This document shows, piece by piece, positions 39,672 to 48,863 of a stretch of 64,000 bases of DNA. The DNA is from Comamonadaceae bacterium (GTDB lineage: Bacteria; Pseudomonadota; Gammaproteobacteria; Burkholderiales; Burkholderiaceae_C): NCBI GenBank assembly GCA_027488255.1, contig JAIYBZ010000012.1, forward strand, positions 1 to 64,000. Direction: 5' to 3'. Made by a program: the position numbers and the translations under genes. Below the pieces are notes generated by a model. It had not been told where the DNA came from. It did not search any database and was given only the letters and a program-made list of their open reading frames with translations. Position 1 is the first letter of the stretch, and each line of letters starts with the position of its first letter.

Positions 39672-40259
39672 TCATTGCAAAGGGCCTTTGAGGCTGTCGG
39701 GAATCGGCAATGCCACGACCTCGATGCCCTCTTCGATGAGGGCCTCGGTTTCCTCTCGGGTGGCTTGGCCACGGATGTTGCGCTCTGCTTTTTCGCCGTA
39801 ATGGATCTTGCGCGCTTCTTCGGCAAACTGGGTGCCGACATCTTCGGTGTGGGCCATGACGTGACGAACCATGGTCAACATGGCCGCTTGCAACTGCTGC
39901 AAACCGCGCACATCCGCAGGCAAATTGGCCGGCGATGCGGTCTGTGCAGAAAATGACGTGTCTGAAAGGGTTTGGGTTTGGTGCTTTGCCTTGGCTTGGG
40001 CTAGAGCTTGGGCTTGGGCTTGGGCTGGGCCATGCGGGTGCCGATGGGCCTGCGCCGCGTTGTCAGAGGCTGAGGGGCCATCGGCAGCACCATAACCCAA
40101 GTTCAGGCGCGGGGCCGACAAGAGTTTCGTGATGGCGGTGTCGTTGCACAGGGGGCACGTCAGCAAGCCCCGCGCTTGTTGTGCGTCGTAGTCTTCCTGC
40201 GAGCCAAACCAGCCCTCAAAGCTGTGCCCCTGTGAACATTGGAGGTCCCAGACTTTCAT
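39672..40259 (-). CDS. DUF1178 family zinc-ribbon-like protein
   Basis: A 195-residue protein opening MKVWDLQCSQGHSFEGWF and with LLTCPLCND about 35 residues on, forming a Cys pattern like a zinc ribbon, as in DUF1178. The middle is low-complexity: Ala-Gln dipeptides (PAQAQAQALAQAKAK) encoded by a near-perfect 6-bp repeat at about 39993-40028. The C-terminal half (VRGLQQLQAAMLTMVRHVMAHTEDVGTQFAEEARKIHYGEKAERNIRG) is the conserved domain. Function unknown. It follows the NUDIX gene by 11 bp. Confidence 0.88.
   Translation of the reverse strand: MKVWDLQCSQGHSFEGWFGSQEDYDAQQARGLLTCPLCNDTAITKLLSAPRLNLGYGAADGPSASDNAAQAHRHPHGPAQAQAQALAQAKAKHQTQTLSDTSFSAQTASPANLPADVRGLQQLQAAMLTMVRHVMAHTEDVGTQFAEEARKIHYGEKAERNIRGQATREETEALIEEGIEVVALPIPDSLKGPLQ
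39993..40028. repeat. Hexanucleotide repeat in the DUF1178 gene
   Basis: Copies of GCTTGG on the plus strand, three of them uninterrupted, with diverged units GCTAGA and GCTGGG at the edges. It encodes Ala-Gln dipeptides on the minus strand. Because the unit is 6 bp, gain or loss of a copy keeps the frame. Confidence 0.75.
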
Positions 40260-40270
40260 GCCCCAAAACC

Positions 40271-40855
40271 TCAAGCCAAGGTTTGCCACGTCAGGGGCCA
40301 ATCCCCTGCCAACATGTTTTGCAACCAAAGTGCACCCGTGAGCGTCTTGGCATCGGTGACTTGCCCCTCGCGACACCACGTCATCAAGTCCGAAGGCGTG
40401 GCGGTGAAGACGTCCAAGAACTCTTCCGCGTCCAATTGCCGCGTGCCCAAACTCAGGTCTTTGGCAAACCAAATTTCAATCACTTCGGTGGAATACGCGA
40501 TCACCGGATGCAACACCCCTGCCCTGGCCCATTGGCGGGCGGTGTAGCCGGTTTCTTCCCACAATTCACGCTGTGCGCACAGCCAGCCGTCTTCCCCGGC
40601 ATCGCGCTTGCCCGCCGGAAACTCGATCATCACTTGTGCGAAGGGGTAACGGTATTGGCGCTCCAGCACCACCTGCAAGCCCGCAGGGGTATCGAGCAAT
40701 GGAATGACCATGACCGCCCCGGGATGGACGACGTATTCGCGTGTGGCCAAAGACTGGTTGGGCAGGCGAACCGTGTCGCGGAATGCGTGCAAAAAATGGC
40801 CGCGCAACAACTCTTGTTGACTGACACGGTGCTCGATCAGGTGCTCATCAGACAT
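40271..40855 (-). CDS. NUDIX hydrolase (ADP-ribose pyrophosphatase-like)
   Basis: A 194-residue protein hydrolysing a nucleoside diphosphate derivative, probably ADP-ribose. The NUDIX box is complete: GKRDAGEDGWLCAQRELWEETGY fits G-x5-E-x7-R-E-U-x-E-E-x-G-U. The preceding QYRYPFAQVMIEFPAG is typical of ADP-ribose pyrophosphatases. ATG 40855 is chosen. It sits downstream of the nuo operon between DUF2818 and DUF1178, a recurring Burkholderiales order that may relate to NAD turnover. Confidence 0.92.
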   Translation of the reverse strand: MSDEHLIEHRVSQQELLRGHFLHAFRDTVRLPNQSLATREYVVHPGAVMVIPLLDTPAGLQVVLERQYRYPFAQVMIEFPAGKRDAGEDGWLCAQRELWEETGYTARQWARAGVLHPVIAYSTEVIEIWFAKDLSLGTRQLDAEEFLDVFTATPSDLMTWCREGQVTDAKTLTGALWLQNMLAGDWPLTWQTLA

Positions 40856-40877
40856 GTCGAGTCCCCACCGATGGCGC

Positions 40878-41180
40878 TCAATGCTGACGGTGCATGAGGT
40901 AACGGTAGACAAATCCTGGGAACGCCAAGGTCACAAACATGGTGCCTGTGATGGCATAAAACTCCCAGCCTTGGGGGGCAATTTGACCGGCATGGTTTTC
41001 GAAGGCCAGACCCACAGCCCCGACCACAAAATACAGCACCACCAACTCAAGCAAACGCCAAAACAAAGATTTTGATGGGCGTTGGGGGCCGACCATCAAA
41101 ATGCGCTGATTGGCAAACGGCAAATTGGCAGCCATCACCGCCAAGGCGAGCAAGATTCCAATTTGCAAATCGCTGGACAT
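40878..41180 (-). CDS. DUF2818 family membrane protein
   Basis: A 100-residue protein with three hydrophobic segments (about residues 5-20, 43-62 and 73-92) and the conserved LPFANQRILMVGP near the N-terminus. DUF2818 genes typically follow nuoN in Burkholderiales, and this one begins 16 bp after nuoN. A role linked to complex I is possible but unproven. Start is ATG 41180 (MSSDLQIG); the track start at 41225 would overlap nuoN. Confidence 0.85.
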   Translation of the reverse strand: MSSDLQIGILLALAVMAANLPFANQRILMVGPQRPSKSLFWRLLELVVLYFVVGAVGLAFENHAGQIAPQGWEFYAITGTMFVTLAFPGFVYRYLMHRQH

Positions 41181-41196
41181 GGCGGTGTGATCTCGA

Positions 41197-42684
41197 TCAG
41201 ATTGAGAGCATGCGGGCGATCGCATCCGCGCAGAGGGCCATCAGAGCGCCCGGCACGATGCCCAACACCAACACCAACAAGCCATTCACCGACAAGACCA
41301 CGCGCACATCGGCATCGGCCGAAACGGTGGTGGCGGTCACGGGCTCGTCAAAGTACATGACCTTGACCACGCGCAAGTAATAGAAGGCGCCGATCAGGGA
41401 CATAATGACTGCAAAAATCGCCAAGCCGATGTAGAAGGTTTGCCCTGATACCAGCAAGGACTGCAAGACAGACAACTTGGCATAAAAGCCCACCATCGGG
41501 GGAATGCCCGCCATCGAGAACAAGCAGATGGCCATCACGCCGGCATACAAGGGGCTGCGTTGGTTCAAGCCCGCCAGATCGGTGATCTCTTCGCTTTCAA
41601 AACCTTGTCGTGCCAGCAACATGATCACGCCAAAGCCGGCCAATGTGGTCAACACATACGACACGATGTAGAACATGGCCGAGCTGTAAGCATTGGCCGC
41701 CAAGGTGGTTTGACCATTGATCACGCCCGCCACAAAACCCAACAAGACGAACCCCATTTGGGCGATGGTGGAGTAAGCCAACATGCGCTTGAGGTTGGTT
41801 TGTGCAATCGCAGCCAAGTTGCCAATCAGCAGCGAACCAATGGCCAGCACAGACAACATTTGCTGCCAATCAAAGGCCAGCGGCAACATGCCCTCGACCA
41901 ACAAACGAATCATGATGGCAAAGGCCGCCAATTTGGGTGCACCACCAATCATCAGCGTAGCGGCCGTAGGCGCGCCTTGGTACACGTCAGGAACCCACAT
42001 GTGGAAGGGCACGGCCCCGATTTTGAAGGCCAGACCCGAGACGATGAAGACCAGACCAAACACCAGCACTTGGTGATTGACTTGGCCCGAGCCGATGGCC
42101 TTGAGCACCTCGGACAACTCGAGACTGCCGGTCGCGCCATACAACATGGACATGCCGTACAACAAAAAACCCGAAGCCATGGCGCCCAATACAAAGTATT
42201 TCATGGCCGCTTCGGTGGCTGCGGTGTGGTCTCGGCGCAGGGCCACCAAGGCGTAGCTGGACAGCGTCAACAACTCGAGACCCAAATAGATCACGATGAA
42301 GTTTTGGCCCGAAATCATGAAGCTCATGCCCAACAGCGCAAACAGGCTCAGGCTGAACATTTCACCGCCACGCAACATGTCGCGGTCTGCGGCGTAGGGA
42401 CGCGAATAGACCAAGGTGACCATCACCGCGATGGCGGCAAAGCACTTGAGCCAATGGCCCATCGGGTCGCTCACCACAAGCCGGCCGAAACCATAGGTGG
42501 TTTGACCCGCATCAGCGTACATCGCGTGCAACACCGCCAAGCCGCCCAAAGACAACAAAGTCAGGACGTAAGTGGCAGTGCGCTTGGGGCTTTTCACGTA
42601 GAGGTCGGCCAGTGCAATCACGCAGGCCATGACCAACAACACGATCTCCGGATAAATCGTCATCCAGCTGGCGGTGTCCATCAT
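41197..42684 (-). CDS. nuoN: NADH-quinone oxidoreductase subunit N
   Basis: Antiporter-like membrane subunit of complex I (495 residues, about 14 helices). Helix-embedded charges and the [45 protein letters not shown] and [16 protein letters not shown] segments are diagnostic. It is the last of the 14 nuo genes; the transcript appears to continue into DUF2818. Confidence 0.95.
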   Translation of the reverse strand: MMDTASWMTIYPEIVLLVMACVIALADLYVKSPKRTATYVLTLLSLGGLAVLHAMYADAGQTTYGFGRLVVSDPMGHWLKCFAAIAVMVTLVYSRPYAADRDMLRGGEMFSLSLFALLGMSFMISGQNFIVIYLGLELLTLSSYALVALRRDHTAATEAAMKYFVLGAMASGFLLYGMSMLYGATGSLELSEVLKAIGSGQVNHQVLVFGLVFIVSGLAFKIGAVPFHMWVPDVYQGAPTAATLMIGGAPKLAAFAIMIRLLVEGMLPLAFDWQQMLSVLAIGSLLIGNLAAIAQTNLKRMLAYSTIAQMGFVLLGFVAGVINGQTTLAANAYSSAMFYIVSYVLTTLAGFGVIMLLARQGFESEEITDLAGLNQRSPLYAGVMAICLFSMAGIPPMVGFYAKLSVLQSLLVSGQTFYIGLAIFAVIMSLIGAFYYLRVVKVMYFDEPVTATTVSADADVRVVLSVNGLLVLVLGIVPGALMALCADAIARMLSI

Positions 42685-42734
42685 GTGTGTTCTTTCTGTT
42701 CTTCTGTTCAGGCTAATCGTTCAATGCCCGCGGC

Positions 42735-44210
42735 TCAAGGCAACTTGGACAGGGCCACGTGCTTGAGCAAGTCGACCACCGAAGTGTCCATCACGTCAGT
42801 GAAGGGTTTGGGGTAGACCCCCATGTACAAGACCGCGGCGGCCAACAAGGCCATCACCAAAAATTCACGGGCATTGATGTCGGTCAGTTCTTTCACATCG
42901 TCATTGACCACGGGGCCAAGATAGACGCGCTTGAACATCCACAAGGTGTAGGCGGCGCCAAAAATCAAGGCCGATGCGGCCAGCGTGCCGATCCAGAAAT
43001 TGAATTTGACTGCACCCAAAATGACCATCCACTCGCCCACAAAACCGGCGGTGCCGGGCAAGCCGCAATTGGCCATGGCAAAGAACAAGGCGAAGGCGGC
43101 AAACTTGGGCATCGTGTTGACCACCCCCCCGTAACTGGCGATTTCACGCGAGTGAACACGGTCGTACAACACGCCAATCGACAAGAACATGGCGGCTGAA
43201 ACAAACCCGTGGGCAATCATTTGCACAATGCCACCGGACACGCCCAGCGGATTAAAAATGAAGAACCCCAAGGTGACGAAACCCATGTGCGCCACCGAAG
43301 AGTAAGCCACCAGTTTCTTCATGTCTTGCTGCACCATGGCCACCAAGCCCACATAGACCACGGCCACCAAGGACAACACGATGATGAACATGCCCCACTC
43401 GCGCGCGGCATCAGGCGCGATGGGCATCGAGAAGCGCAAGAAACCATAGGCGCCCAACTTCAACATGATGGCCGCCAGCACCGCCGAGCCGCCGGTGGGC
43501 GCTTCAACGTGCACATCTGGCAACCAAGTGTGCACGGGCCACATGGGCACCTTGACCGCAAAGGCGGCAAAGAAGGCAAAGAACAACAAGGTCTGCACGT
43601 TGCCCGACAAGGGCAGTTGGTGCCAAGTCAGGATGTCAAAACTGCCGTTTGATGCGGTGTACAAATAAATGAGCGCAATCAGGGTCAGCAATGAACCCAT
43701 CAAGGTGTACAAGAAAAACTTGAAGGCCGCATAAATTTTGTTCGGACCGCCCCAGATACCAATGATCAGGTACATCGGGATCAGTGTGGCTTCGAAGAAG
43801 ACATAAAACAAAATGCCGTCCAAAGCCGTGAACACACCGATCATCAGGCCCGACAAGATCAAGAAGGCGGCCATGTACTGGTTGACTTTGCGGGTAATGA
43901 CTTCCCAACCTGCGATGACCACGATCACGTTGATGAACGCCGTCAACAGCACCAACCACAGCGAAATGCCATCTACCCCCAAGTGATAGTGGACGTTAAA
44001 GCGCTCAATCCAGGGCGCTTTTTCAACGAATTGCATGGCCGAAGTGCCGAGCTGGAAGCCCGAATACAACGGCAATGTCAGCAAGAAACTGACCACCGAG
44101 CCGACAAGAGCCAACCAGCGCACCGCGCGGGCTTGGCTGTCACGACCAAGGGCCAACAAAACGACACCAAATGCAATCGGTGTCCAGATGGCAAGGCTTA
44201 ACAATCCCAT
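42735..44210 (-). CDS. nuoM: NADH-quinone oxidoreductase subunit M
   Basis: Antiporter-like proton-pumping subunit (491 residues). Key segments are LGVDGISLWLVLLTAFI, the Glu-bearing FEATLIPMYLIIGIWGG, VPMWPVHTWLPDVHVEAPTGGSAVLAAIMLKLGAYGF and MKKLVAYSSVAHMGFVTLG with functional Lys. It lies 50 bp before nuoN, one of the few gaps in the operon. Confidence 0.96.
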   Translation of the reverse strand: MGLLSLAIWTPIAFGVVLLALGRDSQARAVRWLALVGSVVSFLLTLPLYSGFQLGTSAMQFVEKAPWIERFNVHYHLGVDGISLWLVLLTAFINVIVVIAGWEVITRKVNQYMAAFLILSGLMIGVFTALDGILFYVFFEATLIPMYLIIGIWGGPNKIYAAFKFFLYTLMGSLLTLIALIYLYTASNGSFDILTWHQLPLSGNVQTLLFFAFFAAFAVKVPMWPVHTWLPDVHVEAPTGGSAVLAAIMLKLGAYGFLRFSMPIAPDAAREWGMFIIVLSLVAVVYVGLVAMVQQDMKKLVAYSSVAHMGFVTLGFFIFNPLGVSGGIVQMIAHGFVSAAMFLSIGVLYDRVHSREIASYGGVVNTMPKFAAFALFFAMANCGLPGTAGFVGEWMVILGAVKFNFWIGTLAASALIFGAAYTLWMFKRVYLGPVVNDDVKELTDINAREFLVMALLAAAVLYMGVYPKPFTDVMDTSVVDLLKHVALSKLP

Positions 44211-44232
44211 TTTTATCGCGTCCTCAATATCG

Positions 44233-46263
44233 TTAAGCGAGCCAGACGAAATACGTCATCAGCACAAACACGCCCAAAATCATGACCAGGGCATAGTGGT
44301 ACAAGAAGCCGGATTGGAACCAGCGCACCACTCCCGAAACCAAGCCCACGACTTTCCATGACCCATTGACGAAGAAGCCGTCGATGATGGCGCGGTCGCC
44401 AACCTTCCACAGGCCTTGTCCGAGACCTCGGGCACCTTTGGCCAAAATGTTCTCGTTGATCCAGTCCATGAAATATTTGTTTTCCATGACCACGATCAGG
44501 GGGCGCAACACGCGCGCAAAGAACGCGGGCACTTTCGGGTTGATCAAGTACATGTACCAAGCGGTCACCACACCCGCCAAAGCCAACCAGAAGGGGGCTG
44601 TGCTGAGGCCGTGCAAAGCCATCGCCACAGGGCCATGGAACAGCTCACCCAATTGGGTCATGGCGGGGTGCTTGGCGGCATCGACAAAGATCACGTCTTT
44701 GAAGAAGTCGCCATACAACATGGGTTGAATGGTCATGAAGCCAATCACCACCGATGGAATGGCCAACAACACCAACGGCACCGTGACCACCCATGGCGAT
44801 TCATGGGGTTTGTCGTGGCCATGGTCGTCATGACCGTGGTGGTCATGGCCGTGATGGGCATCGGGATTTTGGTCGTAACGCTCGGCCCCGTGGAACACCA
44901 AGAAGTACATGCGGAACGAATAGAAGGCAGTGACAAACACGCCAGCCAAGACCGCAAAGTTGGCAAAGCCTGCGGCGGGCAAGGTGCTCAGGTGCACGGC
45001 TTCGATGATGCTGTCCTTGGAGTAGAAACCCGAGAACAAAGGCGTGCCGATCAAAGCCAGCGAACCCAGCAAGGACGTGATCCAGGTGATGGGCATGTAC
45101 TTGCGCACGCCACCCATCCAACGGATGTCTTGGTTGTGGTGCATGCCCATGATCACCGAGCCCGCACCCAAGAACAACAAGGCCTTGAAGAAGGCGTGGG
45201 TCATCAAGTGGAACACCGCCACTGAGTAAGCCGAAGCACCCAAGGCCACCGTCATGTAACCGAGCTGAGACAAGGTGGAATAAGCCACCACGCGCTTGAT
45301 GTCGTTTTGGATGATGCCCAAAAAGCCCATGAACAAGGCTGTGATCGCCCCGATCACCATGATGAAGTTCAGCGCAGCGTCGGACAACTCAAACAATGGC
45401 GACATGCGGGCCACCATAAAGATGCCGGCGGTCACCATGGTCGCAGCGTGGATCAGTGCAGAAATGGGGGTAGGACCTTCCATCGAGTCGGGCAGCCACA
45501 CATGCAAGGGGAACTGCGCAGACTTGCCCATGGCGCCGATGAACAAGCTGATGCAGATCACAGTGATCAGCATGCCGTCCAAACCAAAGACATACCAAGG
45601 GAAATCGATGGCAGCCAACTCGTTGGCTTTGGCAAACAACTCGGTGTAATTGAGAGTGCCGGTGTAGGCCACGATCAGGCCAATGCCCAAAATAAAGCCA
45701 AAGTCACCGACGCGGTTGACCAAAAAGGCCTTCATGTTGGCGAAGATGGCCGTCGGTTTGTTGTACCAAAAACCAATCAGCAAATAAGACACCAAGCCCA
45801 CCGCTTCCCAGCCAAAGAACAACTGCAGCAAGTTGTTGCTCATGACCAGCATCAACATGGAGAACGTGAACAGCGAAATGTAGGCAAAGAAGCGGTTGTA
45901 GCCTTCGTCTTCTTCCATATAGCCAATGGTGTAGAGGTGCACCATCAGCGAGACGAAGGTCACCACACACATCATCATGGCGGTGATGCCATCCACCAAA
46001 AAGCCGATTTCCATCTTCAAGCCGCCCACCACCATCCAGGTGTAGAGGGTTTCATTGAAGCGTGCGCCATCGATGACCTGCTTCAAGGTCATGGCCGAGA
46101 GAATGAAGGCCACCAGCACACCCAGAATGGTCAGGGCGTGGGTCAGGCGACGGCCAATCCAGTTGCCACCAAATTGGGTGCCAAAAACACCCGCCAAAAT
46201 AGCGCCCACCAGAGGCGCGAGCGGCACAGCCAGCAGCGTGCTTGCGTTGAGGGTTTGACTCAT
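44233..46263 (-). CDS. nuoL: NADH-quinone oxidoreductase subunit L
   Basis: Largest proton-pumping subunit (676 residues) with the long C-terminal amphipathic helix HL. It has the FAYISLFTFSMLMLVMSNN, FGWEAVGLVSYLLIGFW, SAQFPLHVWLPDSMEGPTPISALIHAATMVTAG and IKRVVAYSTLSQLGYM motifs. A His/Asp-rich loop (PDAHHGHDHHGHDDHGHD) near residue 500 is a conspicuous low-complexity insertion, plausibly metal-binding or neutral. ATG 46263 is chosen over the track's 46350. Confidence 0.95.
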   Translation of the reverse strand: MSQTLNASTLLAVPLAPLVGAILAGVFGTQFGGNWIGRRLTHALTILGVLVAFILSAMTLKQVIDGARFNETLYTWMVVGGLKMEIGFLVDGITAMMMCVVTFVSLMVHLYTIGYMEEDEGYNRFFAYISLFTFSMLMLVMSNNLLQLFFGWEAVGLVSYLLIGFWYNKPTAIFANMKAFLVNRVGDFGFILGIGLIVAYTGTLNYTELFAKANELAAIDFPWYVFGLDGMLITVICISLFIGAMGKSAQFPLHVWLPDSMEGPTPISALIHAATMVTAGIFMVARMSPLFELSDAALNFIMVIGAITALFMGFLGIIQNDIKRVVAYSTLSQLGYMTVALGASAYSVAVFHLMTHAFFKALLFLGAGSVIMGMHHNQDIRWMGGVRKYMPITWITSLLGSLALIGTPLFSGFYSKDSIIEAVHLSTLPAAGFANFAVLAGVFVTAFYSFRMYFLVFHGAERYDQNPDAHHGHDHHGHDDHGHDKPHESPWVVTVPLVLLAIPSVVIGFMTIQPMLYGDFFKDVIFVDAAKHPAMTQLGELFHGPVAMALHGLSTAPFWLALAGVVTAWYMYLINPKVPAFFARVLRPLIVVMENKYFMDWINENILAKGARGLGQGLWKVGDRAIIDGFFVNGSWKVVGLVSGVVRWFQSGFLYHYALVMILGVFVLMTYFVWLA

Positions 46264-46270
46264 ATTCTTA

Positions 46271-46582
46271 TTAACCCTTGAGCGAATTGAGTTCGTCCAC
46301 GTTGATGCTGTTCTTGTTGCGGAACAACAGCACGAGGATGGCGAGACCAATGGCGGATTCAGCAGCCGCCACTGTCAGGATAAAAAACACGAACACTTGG
46401 CCGTGCATGTCACCCAAATAGTGCGAGAACGCCACGAAATTCATGTTCACAGCCAGCAACATCAATTCGATGGCCATGAGCAAAACGATCAGGTTTTTTC
46501 GGTTCAAAAAGATGCCGATCACGGCCAATGCAAACAGCATGGCGCCCAGCGACAAATAGTGTCCCAGTGTCAATGTCATCAT
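46271..46582 (-). CDS. nuoK: NADH-quinone oxidoreductase subunit K
   Basis: Three-helix membrane subunit (103 residues) with the membrane Glu residues in [23 protein letters not shown] and [22 protein letters not shown] 46582 overlaps the nuoJ stop by 4 nt (ATGA); a second ATG directly follows and could be the true start. Confidence 0.95.
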   Translation of the reverse strand: MMTLTLGHYLSLGAMLFALAVIGIFLNRKNLIVLLMAIELMLLAVNMNFVAFSHYLGDMHGQVFVFFILTVAAAESAIGLAILVLLFRNKNSINVDELNSLKG

Positions 46583-47220
46583 TTGCTTTCCTCCACGGGG
46601 GCTGCAGGAGCAGGCGCAGGCGCCGCCTGGGTCGCTGCCATCTGGACCACTTGCAAACGGTCCGCCGCACGCACCTTGACTTGCAAAGAGGCGTCAATGG
46701 CTTTGCTGTCTTTGCGTTCACGCAAAGTCAAGGCAATGGCGGCGATCATCGCCACCAGCAAGATAGAGGCGGCAATCTGAATGGGCATCAGGTATTCGGT
46801 GTACAGCAAAATGCCCAACGCCTTGCCGTTGTCGACCGGCACTGCGCCTGCGGCCATGTCGGGCGCTTGTGACAAACGGAAACCCGACAACAACACCGCT
46901 GCCATTTCCAAGGCCACGATGGCCCCGAGAGTGGCCGCCAACGGAAAGTGCTTCCAAAAGCCTTTGCGCAAGATGTCGATGTTGATGTCCAACATCATCA
47001 CCACAAACAAAAACAGCACCATCACCGCGCCTAAGTAGACCAGCACCAAGACGATGGCGAGGAATTCGGCGTTCAGTAAAAACCACACGGCGGAGGCTTG
47101 CGAAAAAGCCAACATGAGGTACAGCACAGCATGCACGGGGTTGCGTGCAGTCACCACTCGGAAGGCTGCAAACAGCAGCACCAACGAGAAGAGGTAGAAG
47201 AAACCGGTCTTGACGTCCAT
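46579..47220 (-). CDS. nuoJ: NADH-quinone oxidoreductase subunit J
   Basis: Five-helix membrane subunit (213 residues) whose TM3 pi-bulge region appears in [25 protein letters not shown]. Other family segments are [23 protein letters not shown] at the N-terminus. The C-terminus is an Ala/Pro-rich tail ([15 protein letters not shown]). It couples to nuoK by overlap. Confidence 0.94.
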   Translation of the reverse strand: MDVKTGFFYLFSLVLLFAAFRVVTARNPVHAVLYLMLAFSQASAVWFLLNAEFLAIVLVLVYLGAVMVLFLFVVMMLDINIDILRKGFWKHFPLAATLGAIVALEMAAVLLSGFRLSQAPDMAAGAVPVDNGKALGILLYTEYLMPIQIAASILLVAMIAAIALTLRERKDSKAIDASLQVKVRAADRLQVVQMAATQAAPAPAPAAPVEESK

Positions 47221-47257
47221 AGGTCTGTCTTTTTAAATGTTCAGGACGAGATGCCGT

Positions 47258-47767
47258 TCAACGGTAAGGAGCATCGGCAGCCTTGGCGGCGGCGATCTCT
47301 TTTTCGTAACGGTCTCCCACGGCCAGCAACATGTCTTTGGTGAAGTACAAGTCGCCGCGTTTTTCGCCGTGGTATTCAAAAATGTGCGTCTCCACGATGG
47401 AATCCACCGGGCAGCTTTCTTCACAAAAGCCACAGAAGATGCACTTGGTCAGGTCAATGTCATAACGCGTGGTGCGGCGTGAACCGTCTTCGCGCTGGCC
47501 AGCCTCGATGGTGATGGCCATGGCCGGGCAAACGGCCTCGCACAATTTGCAGGCGATGCAACGCTCTTCGCCGTTGTCGTAACGGCGCAGGGCGTGCAGG
47601 CCACGAAAGCGTGGCGACAAAGGTGTTTTCTCTTCAGGAAACTGCACCGTGACCTTGCGGGCAAAGGCATAGCGTCCTGTCAGGGCCATGCCCTTGAGCA
47701 ACTCCACGAGCATGAAGCTCTTGAAGAAGTCTTTGATCGAAAAAGAAGAAGCAGTCATAGTGGTCAT
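47258..47767 (-). CDS. nuoI: NADH-quinone oxidoreductase subunit I
   Basis: Ferredoxin-like subunit (169 residues) carrying clusters N6a and N6b. Two complete 4Fe-4S motifs are seen: [12 protein letters not shown] and [15 protein letters not shown] 47767 or ATG 47758 could be the start; the longer track ORF (47887) overlaps nuoH and is not supported. Confidence 0.94.
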   Translation of the reverse strand: MTTMTASSFSIKDFFKSFMLVELLKGMALTGRYAFARKVTVQFPEEKTPLSPRFRGLHALRRYDNGEERCIACKLCEAVCPAMAITIEAGQREDGSRRTTRYDIDLTKCIFCGFCEESCPVDSIVETHIFEYHGEKRGDLYFTKDMLLAVGDRYEKEIAAAKAADAPYR

Positions 47768-47780
47768 GGTCTTGAACCGC

Positions 47781-48863
47781 TTATTTCCAAATGTTCCAAG
47801 GTGAGAACAGCCAAGCGCCCACCACCAACAGCCACACCAAGGTGACCGGAATAAAAATCTTCCAACCCAAACGCATGATCTGGTCATAGCGGAAGCGTGG
47901 GAAGGTGGCGCGAATCCAGATGAACATGGAAACGACCAAGAAGGTTTTCAGGCCCAACCAGATCCAGCCTGGCACCATGTTGAACAGCGCGCTGTCGATG
48001 GGCGACAACCAGCCGCCCAAGAACATGATCACCGCCAAGATCGAGACCAGCCACATGCTGGCGTATTCGGCCAAGAAGAAGATGGCAAAGCCCATGCCCG
48101 AGTACTCGACCATGTGGCCGGCCACGATTTCGGCCTCGCCCTCCACCACGTCGAATGGATGGCGGTTGGTTTCGGCCACACCGGAGATCAGGTAGACGAC
48201 AAAAATGGGCAGCAAAGGCAACCAGTTCCACGACAAGAAGCCCAAGCCCATTTCGGCCATTTGGCCTTTGCCTTGGGCCAAGACGATCTCGGTCAAGTTC
48301 ATGCTGCCGGAGACCATCAAGACCACCAAGAAGCAAAAGCCCATGGCGATTTCGTAGCTCACCATTTGGGCCGATGCACGCAATGCGCCCAAGAAAGCGT
48401 ATTTGGAGTTGGACGCCCAGCCCGCGATGATCACGCCATACACCTCGATAGAAGTGATGGCCATCACCAACAACAAACCGGCATTGATGTTGGTCAGAGC
48501 GACTTCAGGCCCGAAAGGAATGGCCACCCAAGCCGCCAGCGCGGGCATGATCGCCATGATGGGGCCCAAACGGAACAAGCCCAAGCTGGCCGCAGAAGGG
48601 TTGATCAGCTCTTTGGTCAGCAACTTGAGTGCGTCGGCAATCGGCTGCAACAAGCCCATGGGGCCGACCCGGTTGGGGCCGTGACGCACTTGCATGAAGC
48701 CCAGCAACTTACGTTCCCAAAGCGTCAAGTAAGCGACCGCGCCCATCAGCGGCGCCAAGATCGCCACGATCTTGAGCAAGATCCACAAAACAGGCCAGAC
48801 CAAAGTCGCCCACCATGAGGCGGCGATCAGATGGAGGCCACCGTTGTACAAAGCGTCGATCAT
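47781..48863 (-). CDS. nuoH: NADH-quinone oxidoreductase subunit H
   Basis: Membrane subunit forming the quinone chamber (360 residues, 8-9 helices). Signature regions are [34 protein letters not shown] and [37 protein letters not shown], which carries the essential Glu/Asp residues. ATG 48863 overlaps the nuoG stop by 4 nt. Confidence 0.96.
   Translation of the reverse strand: MIDALYNGGLHLIAASWWATLVWPVLWILLKIVAILAPLMGAVAYLTLWERKLLGFMQVRHGPNRVGPMGLLQPIADALKLLTKELINPSAASLGLFRLGPIMAIMPALAAWVAIPFGPEVALTNINAGLLLVMAITSIEVYGVIIAGWASNSKYAFLGALRASAQMVSYEIAMGFCFLVVLMVSGSMNLTEIVLAQGKGQMAEMGLGFLSWNWLPLLPIFVVYLISGVAETNRHPFDVVEGEAEIVAGHMVEYSGMGFAIFFLAEYASMWLVSILAVIMFLGGWLSPIDSALFNMVPGWIWLGLKTFLVVSMFIWIRATFPRFRYDQIMRLGWKIFIPVTLVWLLVVGAWLFSPWNIWK

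Noticed and set aside
44808-44880. His/Asp-rich low-complexity stretch in nuoL as a possible frameshift or insertion
   Set aside because: The frame stays open on both sides with normal NuoL motifs; His-rich loops at this place occur in other NuoL proteins.
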